Shown here one piece after another: positions 15,522 to 24,455 of a stretch of DNA of 32,711 nt. A program made the translations under genes and the position numbers. The DNA comes from Actinomycetes bacterium (GTDB lineage Bacteria > Actinomycetota > Acidimicrobiia > Acidimicrobiales > Aldehydirespiratoraceae): assembly GCA_024276355.1 (NCBI GenBank), contig JAJRXJ010000079.1, positions 1-32,711 on the forward strand. Reading direction: 5' to 3'. How positions within the stretch are numbered: the first letter of the stretch is position 1; each line of letters opens with the position of its first letter. Below the pieces are notes generated by a model. That model had not been told where the DNA came from. It saw nothing but the letters and a program-made list of their open reading frames with translations, and made no database searches.

Positions 15522-16459
15522 GACGACACCCTTCGACGTGCGATCTCCTCGGCCGTGCGAATGGCGGCTGATGTCATGATGTCGAGATTGCCCGCGTAGG
15601 AGGGCAGGTAGTGGGCCGCGCCCTCCACCTCGAGAAAAACGGTCACCTTCCAGCCGGTGAACTTGCGGTCGAGCTGTGGGATCCGCACCGCCTCACCATC
15701 GCTCAGACGGTCGAACTGAACTCTCTGCTTCAGGCGGTATCCGGGCACGTACTCCCGGACCGCGGAGACCATGTCGTTCACCGAGGCCTCAATGGCGTCG
15801 GGCTCCCCGGACTCGACCAGGCAGAACACAGTGTTGCGCATGATCAGCGGTGGTTCGGCCGGGTTGAGAACGATGATCGCCTTGCCGAGACCTGCACCGC
15901 CGACAACCTCCAGCGCCGCCGAGGTGGTCTCGGTGAACTCGTCGATATTGGCCCGTGTCCCCGGCCCTGCCGACCGCGAGGCGATCGACGAGACGATCTC
16001 GGCATAGACGACCGGCTCCAGCCGGTTGACGGCGGCCACCACCGGCACGGTGGCCTGCCCACCGCAGGTGACCATGTTGAGGTTGGGGGCATCGAGATGA
16101 TGGTCGAGATTGACGCACGGGACGCAGTAGGGGCCGATGGCCGCCGGCGTGAGGTCGAGTATCCGCTTCCCGTGCTCACGCAGCACCCGATCGTGGTTGG
16201 CGTGGGCCGCGGCCGATGTGGCGTCGAACACCAGATCCACGTCGTCGAACACGTCCATTGTCACAAGGCCATCGATTCCCTTGGCCGTGGTGGCGATGCC
16301 CATGCGACCGGCCCGGGCGAGACCATCGGACTCCGGATCAATCCCGACCATGGCCACGATCTCGACATCCTTCGATGTCCTCCGGCTCTTGATGAGCAGG
16401 TCGGTGCCGATGTTCCCCGAGCCGATGATTGCGCACTTGATCCTCGATGAATCGCTCAC
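15518..16459 (-). CDS. Acetaldehyde dehydrogenase (acylating)
   Basis: 313 residues, the size of BphJ/DmpF/MhpF, converting acetaldehyde with NAD and CoA to acetyl-CoA. N-terminal NAD motif [16 protein letters not shown] (about 9-24), the catalytic Cys in [14 protein letters not shown] (C132), and [21 protein letters not shown], all diagnostic. GTG 16459 overlaps the hydratase stop (GTGA) and gives the usual N-terminus; the much longer upstream frame is artefact. It pairs with the following aldolase so that acetaldehyde is passed directly between active sites. Role in the window: last step of the tryptophan ring degradation route, NbaJ-equivalent. Confidence 0.95.
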   Translation of the reverse strand: MSDSSRIKCAIIGSGNIGTDLLIKSRRTSKDVEIVAMVGIDPESDGLARAGRMGIATTAKGIDGLVTMDVFDDVDLVFDATSAAAHANHDRVLREHGKRILDLTPAAIGPYCVPCVNLDHHLDAPNLNMVTCGGQATVPVVAAVNRLEPVVYAEIVSSIASRSAGPGTRANIDEFTETTSAALEVVGGAGLGKAIIVLNPAEPPLIMRNTVFCLVESGEPDAIEASVNDMVSAVREYVPGYRLKQRVQFDRLSDGEAVRIPQLDRKFTGWKVTVFLEVEGAAHYLPSYAGNLDIMTSAAIRTAEEIARRRVSS

Positions 16460-17241
16460 GCCACGAACCTCGCGGCCACTGAGCCGAGCGTTCCCATGTG
16501 GGCCTCCACCGAGTCGCCCGGTGCAACGGAGAACATCGGCCCGAGAGCTCCGGTCATCACGCACTCTCCTGCTCTCAGCGGCGACCCCAGCCGGTCGACC
16601 GTGTTCGCGAGCCACACCGCGGCGTGAAGGGGGTTCCCCAGACAGGCCGCCCCGCTACCGGTCGAGGCCGGATCATCGTTGAGGGTCATCGACATCTCCA
16701 GCGACAAGAGATCGAGTTCGCTCAGCGCCACCGGCCTCGTGCCAACCACGTATGCACCGCAGCTGGCATTGTCGGCCACGGTGTCGAGAATGTTGATGTC
16801 CCAGTCGATGACCCGCGAGTCGACCACCTCTATGGCCGGCAACGCGAAAGCAGTGGCGGCGATCACATCGACAACCGAGAACGGCCCGCCGGCCAGATCC
16901 TTGCCGAGGACCAACGCCACCTCGGCCTCGGCCCGTGGTGAGATCATCGCACCGATCGGCACATCAAGCCCGCTGGCGAAGCACATGTCGGTGAACAGCA
17001 CACCGAAGTCGGGCCGATCAACACCGAGTTGGCTCTGCACCGCCTCCGAGGTGAGGCCGATCTTACGGCCGCTCACTCTCCGGCCATCGGCCAACGCCCG
17101 GCGAACGTTGGCCTCCTGCACCTGATAGGCCGACTCGATGTCGTCGGCTTCGAACATGTGTCGGACAGGTGGGCACGGTGTCGAGGTGGTGGAGGCTTCA
17201 TGCAGCATGTCGGCGACGTGTTGGATGTCGGGCGGTTTCAC
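16456..17241 (-). CDS. 2-oxopent-4-enoate hydratase (2-keto-4-pentenoate hydratase)
   Basis: 261 residues of the hydratase/decarboxylase family (MhpD, BphH, DmpE), which adds water to 2-hydroxypenta-2,4-dienoate to give 4-hydroxy-2-oxovalerate. Seen: [28 protein letters not shown] with the conserved Lys, FGVLFTDM, the metal-binding [15 protein letters not shown] segment, and [14 protein letters not shown]. Start is GTG 17241 with GGGAG nine bases upstream, 29 bases after the tryptophan dioxygenase stop, the widest gap within the operon. It is paralogous to the gene at 21712-22497; I assign hydratase here because it adjoins the aldolase and dehydrogenase, and decarboxylase there because it adjoins the upstream ring-cleavage genes. 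The two assignments could be exchanged. Confidence 0.85.
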   Translation of the reverse strand: MKPPDIQHVADMLHEASTTSTPCPPVRHMFEADDIESAYQVQEANVRRALADGRRVSGRKIGLTSEAVQSQLGVDRPDFGVLFTDMCFASGLDVPIGAMISPRAEAEVALVLGKDLAGGPFSVVDVIAATAFALPAIEVVDSRVIDWDINILDTVADNASCGAYVVGTRPVALSELDLLSLEMSMTLNDDPASTGSGAACLGNPLHAAVWLANTVDRLGSPLRAGECVMTGALGPMFSVAPGDSVEAHMGTLGSVAARFVA

Positions 17242-17270
17242 TTGGTGGCTCCCTGGGTTTGCGCCATCTG

Positions 17271-18059
17271 TCAGAACCGGGCCCGTATCGCCCAGAGATC
17301 AGGGAACACCGGCTGGAACAGGGTCGATCGGAGATATTCGGCTCCGCTCGAACCGCCGGTGCCCATCTTCGAGCCGATGGTTCGCTGCACCATCATCACG
17401 TGGCGATATCGCCACTCCTGAAAGCCCTCGTCGAAATCGATCAGAGCCTCACAGATCTCGGTGAGAGCAGGATCATGCCGATAGATCGCGATCAGAGCAT
17501 CCTGGACCTCGGAGGATTCGCTGTGCGGTTCGGTCAGGTCACGGTTCAGGAGGGAATCCGGTATCTCGTGACCCCTACGAGCAATGAGTCTGATGAATGC
17601 ATCCCACAGCGTGGGCTCCTCATAGCGCCTGGTGAGGTTGGCGAACTCACGGGGGTTGCCGGCGAAGCGGTCGAGGTTCTCGCGGGTCTTGGCCCCGAGC
17701 AGGAACTCGAGTTCACGGAACTGTGCGGATTGGAAGCCGCTCGCCCGGTCGAGGAATTTCCTGAACGACTGGAATTCGAGTGGGGTCATTGTCTCGAGGA
17801 CATCGAGTTGTCCGACCAGCGTCTTGAGTATCTTCAGGACCCTCTTGAGCTGGTGTCCTCCGAGCGCGGGATGGTCGGAGTTGAGGTGTTCGGCGAACCT
17901 GTCGAGTTCATGGAGGACTTCCTTGAACCACAACTCGTACACCTGATGGATGACGATGAACAGCATCTCATCGTGTTCCGGCGGGTCTGATTCGCAATGC
18001 TGCAGATCCAGGAGCTGATCGATCCGCAGGTACTTCCCGTAGGTGATCTCGGCACTCAT
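17271..18059 (-). CDS. kynA: Tryptophan 2,3-dioxygenase
   Basis: 262 residues. Haem enzyme that opens the indole ring of L-tryptophan to N-formylkynurenine. Diagnostic segments: ITYGKYLRIDQLLDLQ at the start, MLFIVIHQVYELWFKEVLHELD with the distal His (H38), SGFQSAQFRELEFLLG, and EWRYRHVMMVQRTIGSKMGTGGSSGAEYL with the proximal haem His (H220). Length is a little shorter than the typical 270-280 residues but all motifs are present. ATG overlaps the kynurenine monooxygenase stop (ATGA). The formamidase needed for the next step (KynB) is not in this operon or window. Confidence 0.96.
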   Translation of the reverse strand: MSAEITYGKYLRIDQLLDLQHCESDPPEHDEMLFIVIHQVYELWFKEVLHELDRFAEHLNSDHPALGGHQLKRVLKILKTLVGQLDVLETMTPLEFQSFRKFLDRASGFQSAQFRELEFLLGAKTRENLDRFAGNPREFANLTRRYEEPTLWDAFIRLIARRGHEIPDSLLNRDLTEPHSESSEVQDALIAIYRHDPALTEICEALIDFDEGFQEWRYRHVMMVQRTIGSKMGTGGSSGAEYLRSTLFQPVFPDLWAIRARF

Positions 18060-19435
18060 CGGATTCCCCTGACTCCGGTTGGCAACAGGTCGATCTCACT
18101 CACCATCGCCTCGGCACGGGTGAAGTCGACGTCTTCGAGCGACGCCGCACCCCCCGTGAGTTCATCCAGGATGCCCCCCAGACGCCGGGCCCTCTGTCGG
18201 GCCTCGGCGTAACCCATGGTGGTGAACATCACCATCGAGTATCTCGGGCTCACCCTCTCGGGCCAGCGTCGCTCGAGCTCGAGGGCCAGGCTGCGCCGAA
18301 GCAGATACGACGGGTCGGTCACCGATGCCCTCATCTCGACGTAGTTGTCGATGGCCATGTCGGCGATCGCGTCGGTGTCGGGTCGGCGCACCGATTCGAA
18401 GGCTAGGAATGCTTCCTCGACCGATGACGACGAACGCAGGTGGGCGGCCAGAACCTTGCACGATTCCATCGCCGCATTCATTCCCTGACCGTGGAACGGC
18501 ACGATCGCATGTGCGGCATCGCCCACGAGGACAGCTGCGTCTTCGTGGCTCCATCCGACTGTGCGCACGGTGGCGAGGTTGCCGACCGGGTTGGAGGTCC
18601 ACTGATCGGTCAGGTCGGGAATCAGGCCGACCAGTTCTGGGAACTCCCCGGCGAAGAAATCCAGGGCCGAATCGGGGCCGACCACCGATTCGAAACTGTG
18701 TTCACCCCCGACCGCGGGCATGAACAACGTGGCCGTGAAATCCCCGTTGGGATTGGCGAGGGCGATCGCCATGAATTCGCCGCGCGGCCAGATGTGGAGA
18801 GCGTTGGGATCGAGGCGGAAGGAACCGTCGTCGGCGGGAGGGATCGTGAGCTCCTTGTAGCCGTGACCCAACGGGTCGATCCTCACTGACGACGCCCCGG
18901 ACGATTCCATGGCATCACGAACCGCTGAGGCGCTCCCGTCGGTACCGATGATCGTTCCGAAGCCGATCGTGTGGGGCACGTCGTCGGCATCTGTGACAAC
19001 CATCGTTCGCGCCTCGAGGTCGACGCTTCGACACCGGGATTCAAAGTTGACTTCCACATGGCCCGTGGCCTCGGCCACGTCAAGCAGAATCGAGTTGAGC
19101 CCAACGCGCGAAACCGACTGGATCACTTCGGATGGTCGTTGACCGTAGGGCTGCAGATTGGTTTCGCCGTCGACGTGGACCATCCGGCCCCGCATCGGGA
19201 TGGTGATCGCATCGACTCTGGCCGCTGCCCCCAGATCCTCGAGGACAGCGATGCCGCGGTTGGCGAGAGCTAGGTTTATTGAACGACCGGCCGAGATGTC
19301 GGTGCGCCGCATGTCGGGACGGCTCTCGTGGACCGTCACGTCGTAACCCATCTGAGCCAGGTAGACCGCCATTGATGTGCCGGCCGGACCGGCCCCGATA
19401 ACCACCACCGGCCCGTTGGAATCGAGTCGGCTCAT
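18056..19435 (-). CDS. kmo: Kynurenine 3-monooxygenase
   Basis: 459 residues. FAD and NADPH-dependent hydroxylase converting kynurenine to 3-hydroxykynurenine. Seen: VVVIGAGPAGTSMAVYLAQ (FAD, about 11-29), the family-specific GRSINLALANRG, and the second FAD segment VGDAAHAIVPFHGQGMNAAMESC, all matching Kmo. C-terminal part lacks an evident membrane helix, as in the soluble bacterial enzymes. ATG 19435 overlaps the kynureninase stop, so the start is secure; the frame can be read further upstream but only as antisense-like sequence. It acts between kynA and kynU products in the pathway. Confidence 0.95.
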   Translation of the reverse strand: MSRLDSNGPVVVIGAGPAGTSMAVYLAQMGYDVTVHESRPDMRRTDISAGRSINLALANRGIAVLEDLGAAARVDAITIPMRGRMVHVDGETNLQPYGQRPSEVIQSVSRVGLNSILLDVAEATGHVEVNFESRCRSVDLEARTMVVTDADDVPHTIGFGTIIGTDGSASAVRDAMESSGASSVRIDPLGHGYKELTIPPADDGSFRLDPNALHIWPRGEFMAIALANPNGDFTATLFMPAVGGEHSFESVVGPDSALDFFAGEFPELVGLIPDLTDQWTSNPVGNLATVRTVGWSHEDAAVLVGDAAHAIVPFHGQGMNAAMESCKVLAAHLRSSSSVEEAFLAFESVRRPDTDAIADMAIDNYVEMRASVTDPSYLLRRSLALELERRWPERVSPRYSMVMFTTMGYAEARQRARRLGGILDELTGGAASLEDVDFTRAEAMVSEIDLLPTGVRGIR

Positions 19436-20718
19436 GGCAACAGCCCCGCCAGAGTGGTGACGAATCTGTGGACGTCGGTGAACGAGTTGTAGAGAGGCAC
19501 CGGCGCCACTCGTATCACGTCCGGGTATCGCCAATCACACGCGATTCCGGCGGCCTCGAGATCCTCGAACACGCGGCGGCCGTCGGCGCCCGGCGCAACG
19601 ACGCGCAACGCGAACTGACAACCGCGTTCGTCGATCGCGGTGGGGGTGATGCACTCGATCCGGTCGCCCAACAGTCGCTCGAGCAGGAAATCCGTGTAGC
19701 GGATCAGCCGTACCGACTTTCGTCGCATCTCCTTGATTCCGCCGACGTCGGAGATGATGTCGAGTGACGCCCGCAAAGCAGCCATCGAGAGGATCGGCGC
19801 GTTGCTCAGCTGCCATGACTCCACGGTGGGAATGGGTTCGTAAGTGGTCCCCATCTCGAAGCGGGTCGCCTTGGCGGTGCCCCACCATCCCAGCAGCTTC
19901 GGCAGGCTCTCGTCGTCGATGTGGGTCTCGTGGACGAACGCCCCGCCCGCTCCCCCGGGCCCGCCGTTGAGGTACTTGTAGGTGCACCAGGCCGCGAAAT
20001 CGACGCCCCACCCGTGAAGGTCGAGTTCGATGTTGCCGACAGCGTGCGCCAGGTCGAATCCCGCCGCCGCACCAACCGCATGGGCCGCTGCGGTGATGGC
20101 GGCCATGTCGAACACCTGGCCGGTGTAGTACTGGACGCCGGGGAGCATCACCAGCGCCAACTCGTCGGCGTTGTCGGCGATCGCCGCCAGGATGTCGTCT
20201 CGGCGAAGGGTTTGCTCGCCGGGGCGAGGTGACAGGACGACCATCGACTTCGACGGATCAAAGCCGCGCTGGCGGATCTGCGATTCGACCGCGAAGTGAT
20301 CCGATGGGAACGCGTGTTGCTCGATGATGATCTTGTGGCGCGAGATCGTGGGTCGGTAGAAGCTCACCATGAACAAATGGAGGTTCACGGTGAGCGCATT
20401 CATCACCACCACCTCGGAATCGAGTCCCCCCACAATCCGGGCCATCGGCGCGGTGAGCAACTCGTGGTACGGCTCCCACGCCAGTTCCCCGGTGTGATGG
20501 CCGTGGACCCCGAGTGTCGCCCATCGGTTGAGTTCGGCCTGCACGTATTCGGTGGTGCGTCTCGGCGCCGCCCCCAACGAGTTCCCCACCAGGTACACCG
20601 ACTCGCTTCCGTCGGGTGCAAGCGGGATATGGAAGCCGGCCCGCACATCAGCCATGGGGTCCGACGCGTCGAGCTCGGCCGCGCACTCGTGGTCCGTCGT
20701 GAAATCGTCATCAGACAT
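19432..20718 (-). CDS. kynU: Kynureninase
   Basis: 428 residues. PLP enzyme of fold type I cleaving 3-hydroxykynurenine (or kynurenine) to 3-hydroxyanthranilate (or anthranilate) and L-alanine. Visible: VYLVGNSLGAAPRRT at the N-terminus, ALTVNLHLFMVSFYRPT, the cofactor Asp in FDLAHAVGNIELDLHGW, and the PLP Lys in WCTYKYLNGGPGG (K248). ATG 20718 has a G-rich ribosome site seven bases upstream and lies within the end of the ACMS decarboxylase gene (eight-base overlap); a TTG at 20736 is a less likely start. The alanine released could be oxidised by the alanine dehydrogenase encoded at 8333-9445 (inference). Confidence 0.96.
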   Translation of the reverse strand: MSDDDFTTDHECAAELDASDPMADVRAGFHIPLAPDGSESVYLVGNSLGAAPRRTTEYVQAELNRWATLGVHGHHTGELAWEPYHELLTAPMARIVGGLDSEVVVMNALTVNLHLFMVSFYRPTISRHKIIIEQHAFPSDHFAVESQIRQRGFDPSKSMVVLSPRPGEQTLRRDDILAAIADNADELALVMLPGVQYYTGQVFDMAAITAAAHAVGAAAGFDLAHAVGNIELDLHGWGVDFAAWCTYKYLNGGPGGAGGAFVHETHIDDESLPKLLGWWGTAKATRFEMGTTYEPIPTVESWQLSNAPILSMAALRASLDIISDVGGIKEMRRKSVRLIRYTDFLLERLLGDRIECITPTAIDERGCQFALRVVAPGADGRRVFEDLEAAGIACDWRYPDVIRVAPVPLYNSFTDVHRFVTTLAGLLP

Positions 20719-21715
20719 CGCTGGCCCCCAGGGCAAAGAACCGGTCGGCGTTGCCGCCGAGCATCAAGGACTTCGACTCGTCGGACAGATGAGCCGAGTC
20801 CGATATTCCCCGACCTGGTTCGATTTCACCAAGTGGGAACGGGTAATCGGAACCCATGAGGATGTGGTCGTCGCCCATCACGGCCACCAACAATCGGAGA
20901 GCGTCGTCGCTGAACACGGCCGAGTCGACATGGAACCGCGACGCGTATGACGATGGCAGATTGGGGCAATCCCGACGCACGATGTCTCGGCGCTTCCAGG
21001 CATTGTCGACACGCCCGATCTGCGCGGCGAAGTTACCGCCCCCATGACAAAAACACAGACGGAGATCGGTGGGCAGCCGCTCGAACGCACCAGACAGGAC
21101 CAGGGAGAGAATGGCCAAATGGGTTTCGGCGGGCATGCCGACGAGCCACTTGAGCATGTAGTCGGGCATGCGCTCGCCGGCCATCATGTCCCAGGGATGG
21201 ACCAGCACCGGTATGGCGTTGTCGGCACAGAACCGCAGGAACCTGATCAATTCCGGATCGTTGAGGTTTCTCCCGGCAACGTGATTTCCGATGTGTACTC
21301 CCACATGGCCGGCCTCGCACGCCCGCTTCACTTCGATACACGCGGCATCGACATCCTGCAGAGGCACCTGACACAGGGAGCGAAGCCTGTAGGGATCGGT
21401 CCGGCACATTTCGAGTGCCATGTCGTTGATCATCGCGGCCCATCTGGTGGTGGCGGCCGGGTCGGCGGTGTAGGAGAACAGCATCGGGGTCGCCGACATG
21501 ACCTGGATGTCGACCCCGGAATCGTCCATCTCGGCCAACCTCGCCACCGGATCCCAGAGTGGCGCATCGACGGGCCGGTACTCATTGTCGCCGGCCATCA
21601 TGAAGCCCGTTCCATCGCCGTTGTCACGCAGCCACGGTGGATCGTCGACGCCCAGCGTCTCAGCCTGCCTTCTGGACAGCAGTGGATAGAAGTGACTGTG
21701 AATGTCGATCTTCAC
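20711..21715 (-). CDS. 2-amino-3-carboxymuconate-6-semialdehyde decarboxylase
   Basis: 334 residues, the normal ACMSD length. It decarboxylates the ring-opened product of 3-hydroxyanthranilate to 2-aminomuconate-6-semialdehyde, steering it away from quinolinate. Metal-site motifs of the zinc amidohydrolase fold: IDIHSHFYP (HxH near the N-terminus), PVLVHPWDM, LCFCHGGGNFAAQ, and the catalytic Asp in LMGSDYPFPLGE. GTG 21715 overlaps the stop of the decarboxylase gene upstream (GTGA). NbaD/AmnC-type role. The dehydrogenase that should act on its product is not encoded nearby. Confidence 0.95.
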   Translation of the reverse strand: MKIDIHSHFYPLLSRRQAETLGVDDPPWLRDNGDGTGFMMAGDNEYRPVDAPLWDPVARLAEMDDSGVDIQVMSATPMLFSYTADPAATTRWAAMINDMALEMCRTDPYRLRSLCQVPLQDVDAACIEVKRACEAGHVGVHIGNHVAGRNLNDPELIRFLRFCADNAIPVLVHPWDMMAGERMPDYMLKWLVGMPAETHLAILSLVLSGAFERLPTDLRLCFCHGGGNFAAQIGRVDNAWKRRDIVRRDCPNLPSSYASRFHVDSAVFSDDALRLLVAVMGDDHILMGSDYPFPLGEIEPGRGISDSAHLSDESKSLMLGGNADRFFALGASDV

Positions 21716-22497
21716 GTTGCCGAGACCTCCACGTCTCCCAGGCCGCCGTAGCGCGCTGTGAAGATGTCTCCACGTGCAGCCGTAACGGCGCCGGTCAACG
21801 ATCCGGCCAAAACCACCGAACCGGCCGAAAGGCCCCGGCCGGTGGCGGAGAGATGCCGTACCAACAGCGCGACGCAATCTGCCGGGTCTCCGAGCAGAGC
21901 GGCCCCGGTGGCGGTCCCGCTCACCTCCGAATTGTGCAGGAAGGTGCAGCCCATCACGGTGAGGTCGAAGTCGCGCGGGGCCGCTCCCTCCTCGCCGACC
22001 ACGAACTTGGCGGCCGAGGTGTTGTCGGCGATCACATCGGGAAGGGTGAAGCTGAACGCCCGGTAACGAGAGTCGATTACCTCGATACCACCGTGCACCG
22101 ACTTCGTGGCGTCGAGCACGTCGGGACCGGTGATGTCGGAACCGGTGAGGTCGTCGCCGATCATGAACACGATCTCCGGCTCGCATCTCGGATGGATCAG
22201 CGTGGCCAGCTCGAACGCAGAGCCACTGTCGACACGCATGGAGGAGGTGAGCACACCGAAAATTGGTTCCTCGACACCCATCTGTTCCTGCTTGGCGCGT
22301 GAGGTAAGGCCGAGCTTGGCCCCGATCACCCGGTCGCCGGCGGCAATCAGGTTCTCGACGACGGCCTGCTGGATGACGTAGGCCTCGTCGACATCGAGGT
22401 CTCTCGATGCAGTGATCGCCTCGGTCTCGACTCCATCGACTCGCGCCCTGGTCAGAAGTGATGCGAGACGGTCAACCTCGGTTGATGATGGCGTCAT
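21712..22497 (-). CDS. 4-oxalocrotonate decarboxylase (2-oxo-3-hexenedioate decarboxylase)
   Basis: 261 residues, paralogous to the hydratase at 16456-17241. Members of this family (DmpH, NbaG) decarboxylate 4-oxalocrotonate to 2-hydroxypenta-2,4-dienoate. Seen: [32 protein letters not shown] with the conserved Lys, FGVLTSSM, the metal-binding [48 protein letters not shown], and [17 protein letters not shown] overlaps the 3-hydroxyanthranilate dioxygenase stop (ATGA). The decarboxylase assignment over hydratase is from the HPRCEPE motif and position early in the operon. Confidence 0.85.
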   Translation of the reverse strand: MTPSSTEVDRLASLLTRARVDGVETEAITASRDLDVDEAYVIQQAVVENLIAAGDRVIGAKLGLTSRAKQEQMGVEEPIFGVLTSSMRVDSGSAFELATLIHPRCEPEIVFMIGDDLTGSDITGPDVLDATKSVHGGIEVIDSRYRAFSFTLPDVIADNTSAAKFVVGEEGAAPRDFDLTVMGCTFLHNSEVSGTATGAALLGDPADCVALLVRHLSATGRGLSAGSVVLAGSLTGAVTAARGDIFTARYGGLGDVEVSAT

Positions 22498-23030
22498 CGG
22501 TCGTCGCCGGGGGCCGGATGAACGGCTCCGCATTCTGGGCATGTTCTCGCCTCGATCGAACCGTAGAACGCCTCGAACATCGGCGGAAGATCGTCGACGA
22601 TGGAAGCCAACTGGACCTCCCCGCGGTGAACCAACGCGTGGCACTCCTGGCAGAACCACTCGAACCCGTCATGGGACCCGGGGGGCCTGTTGTATTCCAC
22701 GACGAGACCAATGCTGTCGCGGTCGGGACGCTGGGGTGAGTGACGTAGATGGGGCGGCAACAGGTAGATGTCGCCTTCGCGTATGGGCATGTCCCTGGGC
22801 GGTTTGCCGGGCTCGTCCATTATGCGGAGGTTCATGTCGCCCTTGAGTTGATAGAAGAACTCCTCCAGGGGATCGTCGTGGAAGTCGGTGCGCACATTGC
22901 CGCCGCCCACGATCATCACGATCATGTCGGCATCGGCATAGACCTGCTGGTTCGAGACCGGCGGCTTCAGGTCGTCGGCATGCTCGCGAATCCAACCCAT
23001 GAGATTGAATGGCATCGGATAGTCGGTCAC
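22494..23030 (-). CDS. 3-hydroxyanthranilate 3,4-dioxygenase
   Basis: 178 residues, the length of the bacterial enzyme (NbaC). Non-haem Fe(II) cupin that opens the ring of 3-hydroxyanthranilate. Iron ligands are visible as H51 and E57 in [17 protein letters not shown] and H97 in [11 protein letters not shown], with substrate Arg R47 in NVRTDF. The C-terminus keeps both CxxC pairs (WFCQECH and TCPECG), which bind a second, rubredoxin-like iron in bacterial forms. Start GTG 23030 overlaps the RidA stop by four bases, like every other junction here; an in-frame ATG at 23015 is the alternative. Much longer upstream frame is artefact. Confidence 0.95.
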   Translation of the reverse strand: MTDYPMPFNLMGWIREHADDLKPPVSNQQVYADADMIVMIVGGGNVRTDFHDDPLEEFFYQLKGDMNLRIMDEPGKPPRDMPIREGDIYLLPPHLRHSPQRPDRDSIGLVVEYNRPPGSHDGFEWFCQECHALVHRGEVQLASIVDDLPPMFEAFYGSIEARTCPECGAVHPAPGDDR

Positions 23031-23440
23031 TGTTCGGCAACTTCTCGCAGGGCAGCCATGGCCTTGATCTCGATGAGGAGATGTGGGTGGGGCAGCTGGT
23101 GGACGGCCACGGTGGTGCGGGCCGGCGGCGCGATCCCTTCGAAGAAGGCGGCCCACGATTCGTTGTAGCCGCCGAAATCGTTCATGTTCACAAGGAAGCT
23201 CGACACGTCGATCAGGTCGGTGCGATCGAGTCCGATCGTGGCCAGGTTTCGTTCGATGGTCTCCAGCACCGCAGTGGTCTGTGCCCGTATGTCGAGCGAG
23301 GTGGTGCCGAGGCCATCGACCTCGGCGCCGGCGATGGTGTTGTCGGGCCGGCGGCTGCTGGTGCCCGACACGAACGCAAAGCCGTTCGAGACCTTGATGT
23401 GGGGGTAGGCGCCCCGCGGTTGAACGGTGTTGTTGTCCAT
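23027..23440 (-). CDS. RidA-family protein, probable 2-aminomuconate deaminase
   Basis: 137 residues, first gene of the tryptophan operon. RidA/YjgF fold shown by [64 protein letters not shown] and [25 protein letters not shown]. Most RidA proteins hydrolyse reactive 2-aminoacrylate, but the 2-aminomuconate deaminases of 3-hydroxyanthranilate pathways (NbaF, AmnD) belong to this family and sit in such operons, which is why I prefer that role. ATG 23440 follows a CAGAAT box with six bases between, so the operon mRNA is probably leaderless. The canonical RidA Arg appears as PPARTTV. Confidence 0.85.
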   Translation of the reverse strand: MDNNTVQPRGAYPHIKVSNGFAFVSGTSSRRPDNTIAGAEVDGLGTTSLDIRAQTTAVLETIERNLATIGLDRTDLIDVSSFLVNMNDFGGYNESWAAFFEGIAPPARTTVAVHQLPHPHLLIEIKAMAALREVAEQ

Positions 23441-23446
23441 GGGGGC

Positions 23447-23452
23447 ATTCTG
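23447..23452 (-). promoter_or_regulatory. Weak -10 box CAGAAT of the tryptophan operon
   Basis: Minus-strand CAGAAT, six bases (GCCCCC), ATG at 23440. It is poor in position 1 and has no clear -35, as expected for a promoter that depends on an activator. Confidence 0.5.
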
Positions 23453-23496
23453 TCCAACGGATGCAGACGAGGCCAGTGCCTCCTGTGTCGTGAGGT

Positions 23497-23512
23497 ATAT
23501 CCGCAACGATAT
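23497..23512. promoter_or_regulatory. Inverted repeat ATATC-N6-GATAT, likely LysR-regulator site
   Basis: Perfect five-base arms in the 94-bp divergent region. Its centre is 64-65 bases upstream of the predicted operon start (23440), the classic activation-site position for LysR-type regulators, and at about -23 to -38 of the regulator gene, where binding would repress it. It is the only AT-rich stretch in this gap. Confidence 0.6.
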
Positions 23513-23522
23513 GGGTAGGGAC

Positions 23523-23528
23523 TAGCCT
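23523..23528 (+). promoter_or_regulatory. -10 box TAGCCT of the lysR-type gene
   Basis: TAGCCT, six bases (CACCAC), ATG at 23535. It supports the ATG at 23535 over the internal ATG at 23571. Confidence 0.6.
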
Positions 23529-23534
23529 CACCAC

Positions 23535-24455
23535 ATGAGCTATGTCCAGCTGATAGGCAGCCCGCTCCGCATGAGGCAACTGATTACCGCACTCGCCGTG
23601 GCCGATGCGGGCAGCATCAGTGGCGCGGGCCGTCGACTCCACACCGCGCAGCCCGCTGTTTCACGCTCCATCAAGCAACTGGAGGACACCACGGGCCTGT
23701 CGCTGTTCCGTCGACACCCACGCGGTATGGCTCCGACCCCCGAGGGCGAGATATTCCTGCTCCACGCCCGCACCGTCACCACTGCCCTGGTTGAACTCGA
23801 CCGGCAGGTGACCGCACTTCGCACCGGATCCGCGGGTTCGGTGCGTGTCGGCACGTTGGTTGCCGGAGCGGCCGACCTTCTACCAGTCGCCATCGCGGCA
23901 TTCGCCGCCAAACGACCGATGGCTCGGGTGACCGTTGTCGAGGCCACCCCCGATCTGCTCCACGACCGACTCATCAGCGGTGAACTCGACTTCATACTGG
24001 GCAGGCTGATGCCGCTGGTGGACCGCGACCTGCTCCAGGGTGAGGCGTTCTACAACGACTCCGTGAGAATCATCGCCAGATCGGGGCATGCACGATCCGA
24101 TGCCGTCTATCTGGCCGATCTCGTCGACGAGCAGTGGATCATGCCACCACGGGACACCGCTCTGCGGGCCCAGCTCGAACAGAGCTTCGAACAGTCCGCC
24201 GGAAAGGTCCCTCGGCGAGTGGTGGAGTGTGTCACAGTGCCGACCATTCGTCGTCTGCTTCTGGAAAGCAATTTCCTGGCTGCGCTTCCCGGAGGTGCGC
24301 TCGAAAGCGACATCCATCACGGGGATCTCACGGCACTCGATGTGGCCATGGAATTGGGTGCCGTCCCGGTGGGGATCATCACCCGTGTTGGCGATGTGAT
24401 GTCGGCGGTGTGCGAGGAATTCGTGGGTGAGCTGCGGGCCGCTACGAAACGATGA
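23535..24455 (+). CDS. LysR-family transcriptional regulator
   Basis: 306 residues. Winged helix-turn-helix at about 13-72: [59 protein letters not shown] in outline. The linker helix follows, then the periplasmic-binding-protein-like effector domain from about 95 ([17 protein letters not shown]). Divergent from the ten-gene tryptophan/kynurenine operon and almost certainly its regulator; the effector may be a pathway intermediate such as kynurenine, 3-hydroxyanthranilate or 2-aminomuconate (not determinable here). The start at 23535 adds 12 residues to the usual LysR N-terminus but is favoured by the -10 box. Its 3' end overlaps the convergent cupredoxin gene by 14 bases. Confidence 0.92.
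   Translation: MSYVQLIGSPLRMRQLITALAVADAGSISGAGRRLHTAQPAVSRSIKQLEDTTGLSLFRRHPRGMAPTPEGEIFLLHARTVTTALVELDRQVTALRTGSAGSVRVGTLVAGAADLLPVAIAAFAAKRPMARVTVVEATPDLLHDRLISGELDFILGRLMPLVDRDLLQGEAFYNDSVRIIARSGHARSDAVYLADLVDEQWIMPPRDTALRAQLEQSFEQSAGKVPRRVVECVTVPTIRRLLLESNFLAALPGGALESDIHHGDLTALDVAMELGAVPVGIITRVGDVMSAVCEEFVGELRAATKR

Noticed and set aside
16456-22497. The two hydratase/decarboxylase paralogues as a recent duplication
   Set aside because: They share the family motifs but differ throughout, consistent with ancient paralogues that do different steps.
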